64,000 nucleotides of DNA from Megalobrama amblycephala (Eukaryota > Chordata > Actinopteri > Cypriniformes > Xenocyprididae). The notes under the pieces were generated by a model, which was given only the letters and a program-made list of their open reading frames with translations, was not told where the DNA came from and did not search any database. How positions within the stretch are numbered: position 1 is the first letter of the stretch; each line of letters begins with the position of its first letter. Shown in pieces: positions 33,001 to 60,654 of the stretch. The stretch is from positions 40,661,503-40,725,502 of the forward strand of contig NC_063049.1 of the NCBI RefSeq assembly GCF_018812025.1, in the 5' to 3' direction. The position numbers and the translations under genes are program-made.

Positions 33001-36000
33001 TTGCATAAACATTCAGTGATATACCGGTCTTTTTCTTTTGCTGTGTTCATCTAGGATTTGACGGATTTCCTGAATAGCATCTTGGTTGAGAGCATTTCCC
33101 AGTATGCTGAAAGAATAAGCCCAATATAAATACATAACACCAACCCACATGAATAATAAAAAGAGCCTCATCCAGTGTAGTGTCATACCGGTGGGCATCT
33201 GCTGAGGCGTACATTTCATCTGATATGAAGGACCACGCGCGATATGTGGAGCTTTGAAGAGGAAAAACTGTCAATGAGTTTGCAAGGAAAGTGCATCAAA
33301 TATTAACCTGCACTGCTGACGCAGTCAACATGACATTACACTGCAAAAAATCCTGTTCTTAAGTGGAGTATTTTTCTATTATTTTCCAGGTACACTATCT
33401 AAAAGGCTAAAATTGACATGAAAAGCAACAATACATAAGATATTAAGTCTTGTTTTTAACATGTTTATACTTAAAACATGGAAAAAATCTGCCAGTGCAA
33501 GACAAAATAACTCGTATTAAAGATACATTCTCTGAAAACTAGATTTAATATCTTCTAATGTTTTGCTTCACAAGTTATTTGTTTCAAGGATTTTAAGATA
33601 TTTTCACTTGTTAAAAATATAATTAAAAACCTATAAAGAATTTTTTTTTTGTAGTGTACTGGCATTTTCTATAAATAGTGTCTTAAAATAAATTAAAAGT
33701 ACAAATATTTGATGTATCAAACAAAATATTATCCTAGCAAAAAATTACTGTATATATACAGACAAATAAATGAAATGTAGCAATATTAAAACATGACAAC
33801 TAAGTAGATAAAATTATATATATATAATATTATATAAAATGTATAAAAATATATACAAATAATAAAAAATTAAATTTTTATACATTTTATATATTAAAAT
33901 TATTTTATATATATAAAATGTAATAAAAATAAAATTATATACATGTATTTTTATAATTTATACAATATTTATACATTATATAATGTATAAAATTTGAATT
34001 ATAAATGCTAAATTATATATATATTTTTACCTACTTAGTTTACATGTTTTAAAAACCACACAAATCAAGGTTTTAAAAGTGAATTTAATTTGGGACATTG
34101 GTTATGAAAGCCGCCCTGTTTTGTACCCTGTTCATGTGAAGAGATAACTAAATCACACAGTAACTCGGGGTTAGATGGAGACGTGCTCACTCACTTATCA
34201 CTCATCTCTTTCGAGACTTTAAGGAGTTTCCCTGCGATCTTCTGAAGTCCTTTTGAATAGCTGATCTCCAGTTCAGATCTAAATTCAAAGAAAACAGTGT
34301 CAGTTGTATTAGTCCAGCTGAGGCTCCTCAGGTCATTGAGATTCTGCCCTGAACGTTTCAAAGCGCATTTCCAGAAGAACTATTTTATTCTTTTCCATTT
34401 CATTCTCTTCTCCAGAGAATGGAAAGTTGAGTATCTTTGATCTAGTCTTAAGAGGTCAAGTACTACAGAAAACTTGTGAGAAGAAAAGCAGAGTTCGAAT
34501 GTTACCTTTGTTGAAACACGGCCAAGAGCTCTTTGCAGAAATACTCGCCATTCTTAGAGATTCTCTTTAGGTCCTGATACAGCAGATTATACTGAAACAA
34601 ATTATACAGCTTAATGAAGCAGTAAACCACAAGTCTGTCTTTCTGTCTATCTATCTATTGATCTATCTATCAATCTATTGATGTATCGCTCTATGGATGT
34701 AATGTCTATTGATCTATCGGTCTATGCATCTATCGATGTAATGATCTATTGGTCTATCGATGTAACGTATATTGATCTATCGGTCTATCTATCGATGTAA
34801 CGATCTATTGGTCTATCGATGTAACGTATATTGATCTATTGGTCTATCTATCGATGTAACGATCTATTGGTCTATCGATGTATCTGTCTATCGATGTAAC
34901 AGTCGTAACGGTCTATCGATATAACGATCTATTGGTCTATCGATGTATCTGTCTATCGATGTAACAGTCGTAACGGTCTAACGTCTATCGATGTAACGTT
35001 GTAACGATCTATCGATCTAACAATGTATCTCTGGGTCTATTTATCGCTCTATCGATGTATCTGTCAATGTATCGGTCTATCGTATCTATCTGCCTATCTG
35101 TGTATCTATCTGTATCGGCCTATCGATGTATCTATCAATGTAATGATGCAACGGTCTATCTATCGATGTATCTGTCTATCGATGTAACAGTCGTAACGGT
35201 CTATCGATGTAACGGTCTATCAATCTATCGATGTATCTCTAGGTCTATCTATCAGTCTATCTATCGGTCTATTGATGTATCTATCGGTCTATTGATGTAT
35301 CTATCGGCCTAATGTATCTATCGGTCTATCGATGTATCTATCTGCCTATCTGTGTATCTGTCTGTATCGGTCTATCGATGTAACGATGCAACGGTCTATC
35401 TATCGATGTATCAGTCTATTGATGTATCAGTTTATCAATGTATCTATCAATCTATCGATGTATCAGTCTGTTACTTTTGTATTATTTATATATAGTATTT
35501 ATTAATATGAATTTGAATTAGATTTTTTTTTATATTTTCAGTTTTATTTTTAATTTAATTGTAATAGTTTGTTTTTCTTAATTCTTAATTTTTCATTTTT
35601 TTCCAATTATTTTTATTTCAGTTTTAGCAATTTTAGTACTTCTACAAACATATTTTTTTTTTAATGAGTAATGCCAAGGCAACATTTTAAATTTTCAAAG
35701 ATTTTTTTTTAATGTTTTTCATAGAACATTTATATTTTATTTCAGCTTTAATTAACAAGAACTATATAACACCGATGTTCAAGAGAACCGTAATGCCATA
35801 GCAACCACGCAGTAACTGCCAAGCAACGTCCTGGCAAATCCCTTAGAATGAAAACACCCTAGCAACCAGACAGAACTCCCTAGCAACCACTAGGAACATT
35901 GCTGAAACTGCCTCTAGCAACTATACATCAATCATGTTGGTCTGTCTACACCTTCAAACTTAGAGGATTTTAAAAACTTTTTTGTGGAAGTTTTAAGGAA

Positions 36001-36245
36001 AAACTAACTTGTTACTCTTCTAGTTAATAATAAGCAATTCTTCAGCCAGGTTAGAATGTAAATGTGAGCAAGTCAGAACTGTGTTTGATATAGATTCATC
36101 CATTATCAACACTGACCACCTCATCAGAACTCTATTATTTGCTACAGCTGATATCTAGTTAGTAGTTTAACATACAGTATTTGTAAGAGTTAACAGAATG
36201 AAACGGGTCTGGACTCACAGTACAGCTGCTCAGCGGGTCCTTCAT
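26771..36245 (-). CDS. nostrin: Nostrin (eNOS trafficking inducer)
   Basis: Nostrin is an F-BAR/SH3 adaptor that binds membranes and recruits eNOS, dynamin and N-WASP for endocytic trafficking. Sixteen coding exons, from the 5' end: 36245-36219, 34591-34506, 34278-34195, 33251-33189, 33106-33025, 32936-32874, 32748-32650, 32558-32433, 32351-32253, 30671-30546, 30455-30347, 28804-28716, 28533-28408, 27369-27147, 27067-26984 and 26907-26771. Together 1623 nt, 540 aa plus stop, all in frame; human is 506 aa. Start [19 protein letters not shown] resembles human nostrin. F-BAR spans roughly residues 1-260, an HR1-like coiled region about 290-370, a variable linker about 393-467, and SH3 about 475-533. 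Exon 30455-30347 has an unusual GTTTAG donor. Confidence 0.93.
28266..28372 (-). repeat. Fragment of the GGGCCCGAGCACCGATGG repeat family
   Basis: Around 28300-28372 the sequence (caatagggtcctcacaccat, then cgggccctaataatgc) is the reverse complement of the left end of the repeat at 55088-56417. It is a truncated copy inside a nostrin intron, ending in the family terminus at about 28372. Confidence 0.7.
29188..30064. mobile_element. Complete TTAA-type element with captured central segment
   Basis: An 877-bp element flanked by TTAA (29184-29187 and 30065-30068), with ends agggttagttcacccaaaaa and gggtgaactaaccct. The long inverted arms (around cttcatctt.cggaacac and catcaaagtagtccatgtga) enclose a non-palindromic, GC-richer centre at about 29500-29760. 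That centre contains a short cysteine-rich start described separately. It lies in the nostrin intron between exons at 28804 and 30347. Confidence 0.88.
29652..29700 (+). pseudogene. THAP-like zinc-finger N-terminus fragment inside the TTAA element
   Basis: From the ATG at 29652 the frame reads [16 protein letters not shown] and then stops at TGA. The start Met, hydrophobic residue, Lys-Cys and following Cys with Pro-Asn-Arg resemble the first lines of THAP (C2CH) zinc fingers. In the next frame DAKVHYQRR continues, which could be the sequel after a frameshift. Only this first part is present, with no second Cys/His pair visible, so the call is tentative. Confidence 0.35.
30913..31192. mobile_element. 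GGGTAACACTTTACAATAA-type MITE
   Basis: A foldback rich in gttaactacatgaactaac and its complement, starting gggtaacactttacaataat and fading at ttactgtaaatat. It lies in a nostrin intron. The same family forms the host of the foldback at 57834-58137. Ends are diverged and no target duplication is clear. Confidence 0.55.
31425..31690. mobile_element. Dispersed MITE (AACTAGTTGCTTATTAGC family)
   Basis: This block starts aacaccttatttcagggtct and ends cctatactaaagtgttacca. It is shared, with indels, by 59420-59670 and partly by 60655-60840. The short outer inverted repeat resembles taacactttattttaggg. It is non-coding, in a nostrin intron. Confidence 0.6.
34640..35470. repeat. CTATCGATGTAACGGT-type minisatellite
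   Basis: About 830 bp of tandem variants of gtctatcgatgta, with interspersed taacgatctattg and taacagtcgtaacg blocks, in the first nostrin intron. It begins as a tetranucleotide (TCTA)n microsatellite at about 34643 and becomes a complex 12-30 bp pattern. Apparent open frames in it are low-complexity artefacts. Confidence 0.9.
35800..35930. repeat. Short relic of the CCCTAGCAACCAC minisatellite family
   Basis: Units such as ccatagcaaccacgcagtaa and ctccctagcaaccac resemble those in the large array at 2560-3400. Only a few imperfect units remain, inside the first nostrin intron. Confidence 0.6.
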
Positions 36246-36345
36246 CTTCACACTGGTCGTACTTTAACTCTGCTGTTCAAACTTTGACCTCTCTCCGCTC
36301 CTGAAGAATGCATGCGGAAATCACCTGTGTGCCTGTGCACAAGAT
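36246..36345 (-). promoter_or_regulatory. nostrin: Nostrin 5' UTR and presumed promoter region
   Basis: Unique sequence immediately upstream of the nostrin ATG (36243-36245 on the plus scale) is purine-rich on the minus strand (caggagcggagagaggtcaa) with no clear TATA box. Whether a further non-coding exon exists upstream cannot be told. Confidence 0.35.
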
Positions 36346-36849
36346 TACTGCATCATTAACCCACCATAAAACCAAAGGAGTGGCGTAATGCAGGATCAGT
36401 CCTTGCTATAGAAATCAAGTTTTGGCTTGACGTTTGTCTTGTTGCCAAAAGGCAGTATTATAATGTATACGACCAATCAAAAGTCTGGAAACACTTTAGA
36501 ATAATAGTTAAAATTATGAAATCACACAAATGAAAGTATAAACTCATAAAGATAATGGCTCCAAAAGGGGGAAACATTTTTGGTTCTTTAAAGAACCTTT
36601 CAGTGAACAATTCTTAAAATAACCATTTTTATTGTGTAAACAATATTTAAATAATCCAAAGAACTTTTATCACTATAAAGGGAAGGTATCTGTGGAACCT
36701 TCCTGTCTTGAATTCGGCCCCGCTCATGGAGAGAACGAGCAGGCACCCCATCCACTCTGTCCCATAAGGGCCATTAGAGGGTATACTGAGAGCTCTGGCC
36801 GGTTTTGGCAATCAGAGCAGCTGTTTGTCAGCTTTGGAGGCCACACTAT

Positions 36850-37667
36850 GGCCGCATTTACACTGCAAGTCTTAATGCACAGATCCGATCTTTTGACCAT
36901 ATCCGTTTTTTGGGAGGCGTGCATACATTTCTTTTAAAATTGACTTATATAGGATGTCTCCTTTTTACACTGCACTTGGCGAAATGTACCAAAAATAGCC
37001 TATATGACATCACAAATCAATTTCAATGGTACATTGAGCTTAATTTATTGACATAAATTCATATAGAAACCCTTTTAATGCAATAGTTACATCCCTACAT
37101 AAAAATAATACAAATTTTGTCATTAAAACAAATGCATTCATCAGTGATTGTATATCAAGGGCAGTTGCAAGTTTGTGTGCTTTTTATTTTGTGGTTTCAA
37201 TGGAACGAATAGGGACTGAAGCGCGCGTCTGTGCACGAGCCGTCGTCACTGACATCAGCGGCAACGAGCACTCAGTGCGATTTCAAGAGCAACACATTTC
37301 AACATCAGATCACCTTTTATTTAACACAAACAAATGAAATGAATTATCTACCAGTCAACTAGAGATGTTCCGTTTGTTATAGGTATGTCTGTACCGCGAA
37401 ATGTTAAAAACCCCTCACTTTTCAATGACGCAGGAGTCGCATTTACAGGGGAATATCCGATCTGTCCGCTTACACTGCAGGCGCAAACGCACGTATCCGA
37501 TTCATATCTGATTTATAACCACATATGAATGAGGCCTGAAACCGATATGTGAAAATCGGAATCCATGCGCTTCCTGCTTTCACGGTCATGACTCATATCC
37601 GATCTGTGCCACATAGGAGGAAAAAATCGGAATTGGGTCACTTGAACCGTGCAGTGTAAATGGGGCC
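36850..37667. mobile_element. PIF/Harbinger-like non-autonomous element
   Basis: Ends are ggccgcatttacactgca on the left and tgcagtgtaaatggggcc on the right, an inverted pair. Inner pieces also mirror each other (gatccgatctttt; atccgatctgt). Right flank TTA and left flank TAT approximate a 3-bp target duplication. No transposase is visible. It lies in the intergenic region between nostrin and cers6. Confidence 0.75.
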
Positions 37668-37679
37668 TTAAAGGGCTAC

Positions 37680-38930
37680 CGGTCTCGAAGTAAAGACTCT
37701 CTGGATGGATTGTGGATGTAGAGCTTCTCCGATGGTTCTATTTAATGCACATCGTGAATAAACGACAAACATGTAGATTTCTTGTTTTTGATTAATGATA
37801 TAGAGCTCAGTCTTTTAGTCTGTGCTGTTTTCAGCTGATGCGTGAACAAAACTTCACTTGCGTGTAGCGTGCCTGCCATCCGAAAATCACAATAATCACA
37901 ATAAACTTGCTTTGTCATTTTTAATATGAAACAAGTTTAAAAATTCTGTCGAATTTATAACGAAATTTAAACAATAAATGTTATTTTGCCGGTCTTTTAC
38001 ACCGTGATAAATCTGTAGCCGAAGCGGATGAACCGGTCATCTCATCTTCTCTTTACTACTAGTTACAGCAGCAAATAAACATGAACATCTGAAGGTATTG
38101 AAAAATACAATAGCCTACAACTTACCTAGATGTAACCGCTCAAGTGTTTCAACCACGGAAAGACAATAAAACAGAACAATGTCACATAATGTTACATTTA
38201 CCTCAGAACTCGGTAGCTAGCAAAAAATAACCCTAGAAAAGAGCATGTTGCTAAATATATGCAGGATTGTATTTTCATTAAATTTTGACTTAACCAGTTA
38301 GAGTTAGCTAGCTATGTTTGAGTAAATCTGTCATGAATACTACAGCCGTCGTTTACATGTTTATATTTCACCAACAAATTGGAGTAGAAACATAATTATA
38401 TTATAAAAATGTTTATATAAAACTGCCTTATGAACAATTTAAATTATTGTGTAACTTTACATTTGATTGTTGATTATTAAATAAATCCTTTCGGTGCATC
38501 ACTAAAATTCATGAAATGAAGAAGTCTAATAATAATACAATTATACAAAAAATTAAAACGAATTTTTAAAAGGAACCTTGACGCAACCTCCTGCTATTGC
38601 TAGAATAACAATTAAATCACAGCAGTGGCACGTTTGCCTGCAAGTTTATAAAATTTATTCCTGCGACTAAAAGAACTAGGCCTGCCTATATATAGCCTAT
38701 GTCACAAACACTACACATAGGCCTACATCATATAGTCTATATTACGTTTTTAATAATAACATTGAATGCATCGATATAATGATAATTAACTGCATGCAAA
38801 ATCAGATATTTATACCACTTAAATGAAAATGGGGGAGACGGACAAGTTTTCATACATGCAATTACTGCTGGTAGGAGGGGCCTCACAGATGTGCAGTATG
38901 CCACTGCAGACAATATTGGTATTTCGTATT
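37680..38930. other. Intergenic stretch, nothing supported
   Basis: AT-rich, mostly unique sequence between nostrin's promoter side and the cers6 3' side. I see no exon with plausible splice sites, no RNA gene and no transposon termini here. Short open frames are random. Confidence 0.5.
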
Positions 38931-39085
38931 ATATTGTATATTTATTTGTCTTGTTATTATGTTTTGTGTAATAATCCTTTGGCAATATTGTATATATACA
39001 AAATGCAAGTACTTTAAATTGAAGTACTATAGAATTGAAATTGAGAGAGAGGTACAGGTGTGGCAGATCATCATGCCCATTGTCT

Positions 39086-39164
39086 GATTGGTCTCCACCC
39101 ACTCCTCTTTGTGCACCAATCAGAATGCTCGAACCCTCACTGATCACAGCTGCTGTGGTATAAA
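39086..39164 (+). promoter_or_regulatory. Orphan TATA/CCAAT promoter-like arrangement
   Basis: An inverted CCAAT box (gattgg, 39086-39091), a direct one (ccaat, 39116-39120) and TATAAA at 39159-39164 are in the right order and spacing for a plus-strand RNA polymerase II promoter starting near 39190. No known gene begins downstream on this strand. It may belong to a retroelement remnant or a non-coding transcript, or be chance. Confidence 0.35.
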
Positions 39165-39224
39165 GGAGGTTTAAAGCTGCTGTGATGCATCATTTGTAGG
39201 TTTGACTAAGAAAAACAGAAAAAA

Positions 39225-39480
39225 AAACTTTTTATGCGTTTTGGTTGTTCAATTAGACAAAAATGGCATTTTGGGGGCCTGAAAATGCAAACGTTTGAAA
39301 ACGGGTTTCAAAGTGCAAGCTTTTAAAAACTATACCGTTATCACGTACACTACAAAAACGGGAATTTGTGAAAACGACACGCATGCTTATTACATGTTCA
39401 GTCTATAGGTGCGTATTTTTTGCGAAGTGGCATCGCCAACTACTGGCCTGGCATGAATAATACAGCGTTTTGTTTTTTTT
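39225..39480. repeat. Half copy of the MITE at 391-812
   Basis: The block from ttttatgcgttttgg to ctactggcctggcatgaata is the inverted counterpart of about 525-780, sharing the rare ccagtagttggcgatg motif in reverse. One end is missing. Confidence 0.65.
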
Positions 39481-41404
39481 TCCCTCTCTGCGGTATGGTA
39501 ATATAATTTTTCCTACTGCTGATCTCTTCTGTGTCTGTTGTTTTTAGTTATATTAAGTTTTATATATATTATTTTGGGTTTTTGGAGCTCTTTAGAGAGT
39601 GTTGTATCCCACAACACCTTTAAGAAAAACAGTTTTTATGAGTTATCCTCTTTTCACTTTATTTTCGTCTTGTTTAACCTAATGTGAATGCAGGCTGCAA
39701 CAGTGCCATATTAAGGATAACTCAATCCAAAAATGCTTTGAAATAAAATGACAAATGATCCCTTACATCTAATCATGAATTATTAGATGTACAGTAATAT
39801 TAGAGATACAGACACATAAAAGCAGCCAGAAGGGGTTTGGTCTGTCGTGTTTATTTAAAATACATGGCAACATAATTCATTAGTACCGCTGATAATCAGT
39901 TTTCCAGCGAAGGCAGAGAATACAGTTGTCTTTTTTTTTTTTTTTTTAATTTAATTCTTCGCCTTTTTGACATCAAATGTAAACCACATAACACAGCAAC
40001 CTGTCTGCAGTGCAAATAAGATGACGGCTAATTAGCTGTAGCGCTTCTCCAGCTTTAAACAGACAGCAGCAGCAATCTTCCCAACACTGAAAGAAACGGC
40101 ATTAAAACACTCAAATAAAAAGCTTTAAATAAAGCTCGGCTGAATGATGATCAAATGCATGTGGAAAATGGGAAAAATATTTTTCTAAACTCAAAAAAAG
40201 CTAAAAAAGAAAATGGAACAAAAATACAACCAGTGTTTGGTGCCACTTATTAATCAAAGTGCATGTTCACTGTATGTTGGTCTCAAACAGTGTGATGGTT
40301 TGATATATTTCATAAACTCATATGTACCTTGTTCTTACTGTGCACATTAATAAAACTAAACCTTATTTATGATGGGCCTGATTATGCACTATTGGAAATA
40401 TGACTGGGATTCAATGAATATCAAATATAATCATGGGACATTCAATTCTTTACACCTGCTGAATCAATGGTATTGATCATAATCACTTGATAAATAGCCC
40501 AATTTCACCATTTCCTTCAATTGAAATCACACTGGAATATTCCTGGAAAAACACAAACACTTTCCAAATGTGCAAGTTTCTTCCTACAACTTTCCTTAAA
40601 AGAAGCAGAATCCAATGTTTTTTTTTCGAACACAGGGAAGATTCTTTGATAAAATACTTCCAATAAGTAAGTGTCCCTTTTTTTCAGCATAAAGGGTTTC
40701 CATTATTAATGCATCAAAAGTTTGGGGACAGTAAGATTCACAAAGGATGCATTAAATTGATCAAAAGTGACTTTCAAATAAATGCTGTTCTTTTGAACGT
40801 TCTATTCATAAAATAATCCTGAAGTAAATGTATCATGGTTTCAATAACAATATTAGGCAGCACAACTGATTTCAGCATTGATAATACTAATGTTTCTTGA
40901 GCAGCAAATCATCATATTAGAATGATTTCTGAAGGATCATGTGACACTGAAGACTGGAGTAATGCATCACAGGGATAAATAACACTTTTAAAACATATGA
41001 CACAAATCAGTTATTTTTAAATAGTACATTTAAACTGTATTTCTGATCAAATAAATGCAGCCTTGGTGAGCAGAAGAGACTAGAGACTTGCCAAAAATCT
41101 TGCCAACTCCAAACTTTTGAACATTTGTGAAAATTTGTTTGAAGAAACATGAGTGATTTCTGATAAACCAATAGTTTATAGTGATTCATTTGAACAAATT
41201 ATAAATTTGAGCAAATTGATTGACTTCAGTAATTCCTCCTATTTAAAACATTGTTACCCCTTTTCCACGAAAATGATGCTGGTACTCGTGTCATAGCCGG
41301 TGCTCAGCTGGTTATCTGTGAATGTCTCGACTTTGACATGAGAGCTGAATAATGCAAAATAATGTTACTGCATAACCTTCCCACAAGTGCATTGCTGTGC
41401 TTAA

Positions 41405-42127
41405 AGGAACACTCCACTTTTTTTGAAAATAGGCTCATTTTCCATCTCCCCTAGAGTTAAACAGTTGAGTTTTACAGTTTTCGAATCCATTCAGCCAATC
41501 TCCGGGTCTGGCGGTACCACTTTTAGCATAGCTTAGCATAGTTCATTGAATCTGATTGGACCGTTAGCATCTCGCTCAAAAATGACCAAAGAGTTTCGAT
41601 ATTTTTCGTTTTTAAAACTTTACTCTTCTGTAGTTACATTGTGTACTAAGACCGACGGAAAATGAAAAGTTTTGCACAATGATATTATGCAGCGTCTCTC
41701 ACAAATGTCTCCATGGTTGCAAGGAACGCTCCCTGTGCAAGCAGGGGGTCACACCGCTGCGTAATTACATTGCGCCTGCTGCACCCATGGTACAGCAGCA
41801 AAGTTCCTTGATTATTACGCCGGAATGAGAGTATAGTTCCTAGCCATATCGGCCTAGAAAAACTTTTCATTTTCCGTTGGTCTTAGTACACGATGTAACT
41901 ACAGAAGAGTCTAATTTTAAATATGAAAAATATCGAAACTCTTTGGTCATTTTTGAGTGAGATGCTAACGTTCTAATCAGATTCAATGAACTATGCTAAG
42001 CTATGTTAAAAGTGGTACTGCCAGACCCGGAGATCGGCTGAATGGGCTCGAAAACGGTAAAATTCAACTGATTAACTCTAGGGGAGTTGGAAAATGAGCC
42101 TATTTTCAAAAAAAGTGGAGTGTTCCT
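41405..42127. mobile_element. TTAA-flanked foldback (AGGAACACTCCACTTTTTT family)
   Basis: A 723-bp nearly perfect hairpin, starting aggaacactccactttttt and ending aaaaaagtggagtgttcct, with exact TTAA on both sides (41401-41404, 42128-42131). Arms are about 250 bp (including catagcttagcatagttcat). The loop at about 41660-41870 is GC-richer. It is distinct in sequence from the AGGGTTAGTTCACCC family but shares the TTAA target. Confidence 0.9.
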
Positions 42128-42129
42128 TT

Positions 42130-42790
42130 AAAGGTGCAGTAAAATGACGGAAAATATGGTCAACGCGCCAGGTGCATGGTCCATAAGTGTTGTCCCTAGT
42201 CTCTTAATGAGTCATGTGTGTGTTTCGGGTGTAACGTGCAATAAACCAATCACAGTGTCATCTCCCATTCCCTTTAAAAGCCAGCTGTGCTCGCGCCATG
42301 GTGGATTCACTATTTACATGGTTCAATTTGCAAGCGGAAAGACTGAACGCTTCTCCAGAGAGGAGTCCTTTTATTTTTAATATTTGACATGTTTGTGTGC
42401 TGCTGCGCGCCCCTGTGTGCGTAACAAGCAGAGTGCATGCGTGTGCATGTGCACCCGCCTTTAGGCGCATATTACTAATGCACCCTTTAAATAATAAAAA
42501 ATACTGTGCCATTGTCTTTAGAACAGGTTTTTGTTGGTCAATGCCGCAGTCGTTTCAGCTGCCTCAAAATAGCAACACGCCAACAATGTGCCTGAACACA
42601 CCTTGTTTTCAGACCAGCACGCCCATGGTCGAACAGATGGGCACGAGCGCATTTGCTATTTAAATAATGTGGCGCAGGACGTGAAAATGATAACTGCGTT
42701 GAGCTGAAACGAGCAAAAAACACTTGTGTCGCATTGCGCCGGTTATACGTATAGGGCCCAAAGAGTTGTCGGAGACTCAATGGTGGTGAT
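42130..42790. repeat. Probable transposon-derived segment, unassigned
   Basis: GC-richer than its surroundings and containing typical fish repeat phrases (for example attccctttaaaagccagct followed by gctcgcgccatgg). No inverted ends or full coding frame are visible. Open frames on both strands shadow each other. Confidence 0.35.
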
Positions 42791-43018
42791 GTTGAAGTTG
42801 AGTGACCGTGGTGTAGTTCGTTTATAGCCTTCAGCTTTTTATATCTGGCAACTGCATTTAGGCTTCAAAATTCATAAAAGTTGTGTTCATCTGTGAAAAT
42901 TATCTTGATGCAAGCATCATGCAAGTATCATAAACTTTTGTTGATCACAGAGCTTGTTTTTTTGTGATAATCCAAAAGCGTATGGAAAAAATCCCATTGG
43001 GAACCAGTGTGATGCTAA

Positions 43019-43505
43019 GGCTGTGTGTCCACCAAAGCATTTTTAGCCAGCTGAAAACGCCTATCTGTGAGCGTTGAGCGCTTCGGCAGCGCAGCGTTTT
43101 TATTCAGTTGAGACGCACTGTTACTTGTAACTGAGTACTTGCTATGTATGTTCGGAGAACAGCAATATTAACTTCTCATCCATTTTGTTCCGTTCTCTGC
43201 TTGTTAGTGTCATTGTACAGCAAGAATGTTGTGACAGTTGGTCGGTGTTGTATTTGTCCCGACCCTCTTCCACTCTGATTGGACGGCTGGCTAAAAAGTG
43301 ACAGTGATGAGTTTTACTCAAAGTTGAACATTCTTCAACTTGAGGCGACCAGTAAAAAATGCCAAGCGATCAGAGCTTGAGCATGAAAAAGATGCTCAGT
43401 GCCTCGTTACGCTCCTGACGTTTAAAAAAAACGTGTTGCTCCCATTGAAAACAATTGTAAAAGTACGATAGCTGCTGGAAAAAACACTTTGATGGACACA
43501 CGGCC
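43019..43505. mobile_element. PIF/Harbinger-like MITE with TAA duplication
   Basis: Ends are ggctgtgtgtccaccaaagc and tttgatggacacacggcc, flanked by TAA on both sides (43016-43018, 43506-43508). A 3-bp T/A-rich duplication with GG-ended inverted repeats is the hallmark of this superfamily. 487 bp, no transposase. Confidence 0.82.
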
Positions 43506-44345
43506 TAACTGCCGATTGGCCTACAAAGTGACGTCATACCTGCACCACTCTATGCGCACTTCAGAATCTCGCCAGAAGTAGTAGGTCATCCGGACGCTTT
43601 CCGCCTGTTTTTCAAATGCTATGTATTCAGACACACTGTACTGTTTTTCACTTAATATTTAATTTCAGATGTAGTAAAATTGTTTAAAATGTTGTGTTTT
43701 GAATTGCAATCTCTTTCGAAATGCAACAGTGCATCAGCTGAATGTGCTTGACACATTCACATACTGTACTTGCATAGAGCATGTTTTAGGCCTACAAGGT
43801 TAATTCAAAGCCTTTTCTTCTGTGGAAATGTGCCGAATGGTTCCAGACTGGGCACCGGCTCCAACACCGTCGTCTTTTCATGGAAAGGGGGAATGCATGT
43901 TTAAAAAAAAAAAAAAAAAACCCAGCAGCACGGAAAATGCAAATTTATTAAAGATACAACAAATAAATAAATACAAAAAGACACTAATCCAAGAAAACTA
44001 CTATTCCCATGATTCTCCAGAATACATGACCGCAGCAGCATGCTGAAAGAAAGAACGAACGACGCTTTCATTCGCCTGCTTGAAACGAAATCTAAAAGGT
44101 GCTTCGCTAACAAATGCCGCAGGATAAACGACCACAAAAACAAAAGCGAACGAACGAAACACAAAACATCTGGGGGAAATGGTGAAAAGCGACCAACCGA
44201 AACAGAACTGCATTCACATTATTGAGTAGTTCCGGTACGGGACCGGACCGGTAATGTTCGTACATGGTTTGACACAACGGAGAGTGATGCAGGTACCATC
44301 TGCAGCTGGGACCCAGTGAAACGTCCTCCATGCTGGGCAGGTGGG

Positions 44346-59839
<15,494 letters not shown>

Positions 59840-60389
59840 CTGCAGGAAGTCACACAGAACCTGTAAATGTTTATGTACTTTAAACCTACAAGGTAAACAT
59901 TGGGTCATTCCTACTATGCAGTCCATTTTCCTGTCCTCGTCTAAATACACTATAAAATAATAAACTCACAACTTTTAAAGATGGAAGTCACATTAGTTAC
60001 TTTTTAAATCACAATTAAGTGAACATAAAAGTGAAAAACTTTAGTTTGAGTTCAGATTACTTTAATTTATTAACAAATATTCAAGCTGTTGCTTCATTTA
60101 TTTAATTTCTAATGTTCAATTAGTTTTGTTTTCATTTTTTTAATTAAAAAAAAAAAAAAAAAATCAATGTTGGCCCCCTCATGAAACTGCCAATAGCTGA
60201 ACTCAGACTGAGCAATGAATGACTATCTATAGCTCTTCATTTTCAACTTGTTAGTCATTTGATTATTTTTCTGGCCATTGTGTACTGTAAATAATCAAAT
60301 TATGATTAACAAAATGTTAATGTGTCTGAGCCTACCCACAGAAATTTCTGAAAGTTTGTTATACTCTTTTATGTAAACACTGTTTTTAA

Positions 60390-60642
60390 AGGTGCAGTAA
60401 GCAATTTCTGAGAAATGCTGTTCACCAAAACAAATACGCCCCTTCCCAAAAGAATCACACCCCTAACTTGATAGCTCCGCCCCCAAATAGCTTGTTTGAT
60501 AGCTCCGCCCACAAACAAGCTATGCAACACAGGCACCTCCCCCATCATGAGTGTATACGCCCCTTACTGCTGATTGGCTGCCAGTGTGTTTTGGTGCTCA
60601 ATCCACTTTCAACAGTGTTTCTCAGAAATTATTACTGCACCT
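60390..60642. mobile_element. TTAA-flanked MITE (AGGTGCAGTAA ends)
   Basis: 253 bp, starting aggtgcagtaagcaatttct and ending agaaattattactgcacct, with exact TTAA at 60386-60389 and 60643-60646. The interior holds repeated tagctccgccc motifs. A fourth TTAA-target family in this window. Confidence 0.87.
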
Positions 60643-60654
60643 TTAAATGAGAAC

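Larger units (their letters stand above)
32253..36245 (-). other. nostrin: F-BAR exons of nostrin
   Basis: Nine exons (36245-36219 through 32351-32253) encode the N-terminal membrane-bending region. FCH-like start: [50 protein letters not shown]. Long basic/acidic helices follow, including [17 protein letters not shown]. The density of Lys/Arg and of heptad-like spacing fits the curved dimer of this family. First-intron length (34592-36218) is inflated by a tandem repeat array. Confidence 0.85.
39850..44345 (-). other. cers6: Region 3' of the cers6 stop: possible long 3' UTR with repeats
   Basis: Minus-strand sequence after the cers6 stop holds several TE insertions (40720-41110, 41405-42127, 43019-43505). 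It ends in unique DNA with a minus-strand AATAAA at 39855-39850, a possible distal poly(A) site. Whether the mature 3' UTR reaches that far, or ends at a nearer hexamer, cannot be decided from sequence. Confidence 0.3.

Noticed and set aside
35055..35312. 85-codon Tyr/Ser/Ile-rich frame
   Set aside because: Translation of the CTATCGATGTA minisatellite; purely low complexity.
34640..35470. Possible CRISPR-like array of short repeats and spacers
   Set aside because: Units are degenerate microsatellite derivatives without constant spacers, in a vertebrate intron.
59860..59950. Extension of the cers6 exon upstream (open frame continues to 59950)
   Set aside because: A clear polypyrimidine/AG acceptor (cctgcag) ends at 59840, and the extra residues do not resemble ceramide synthase.
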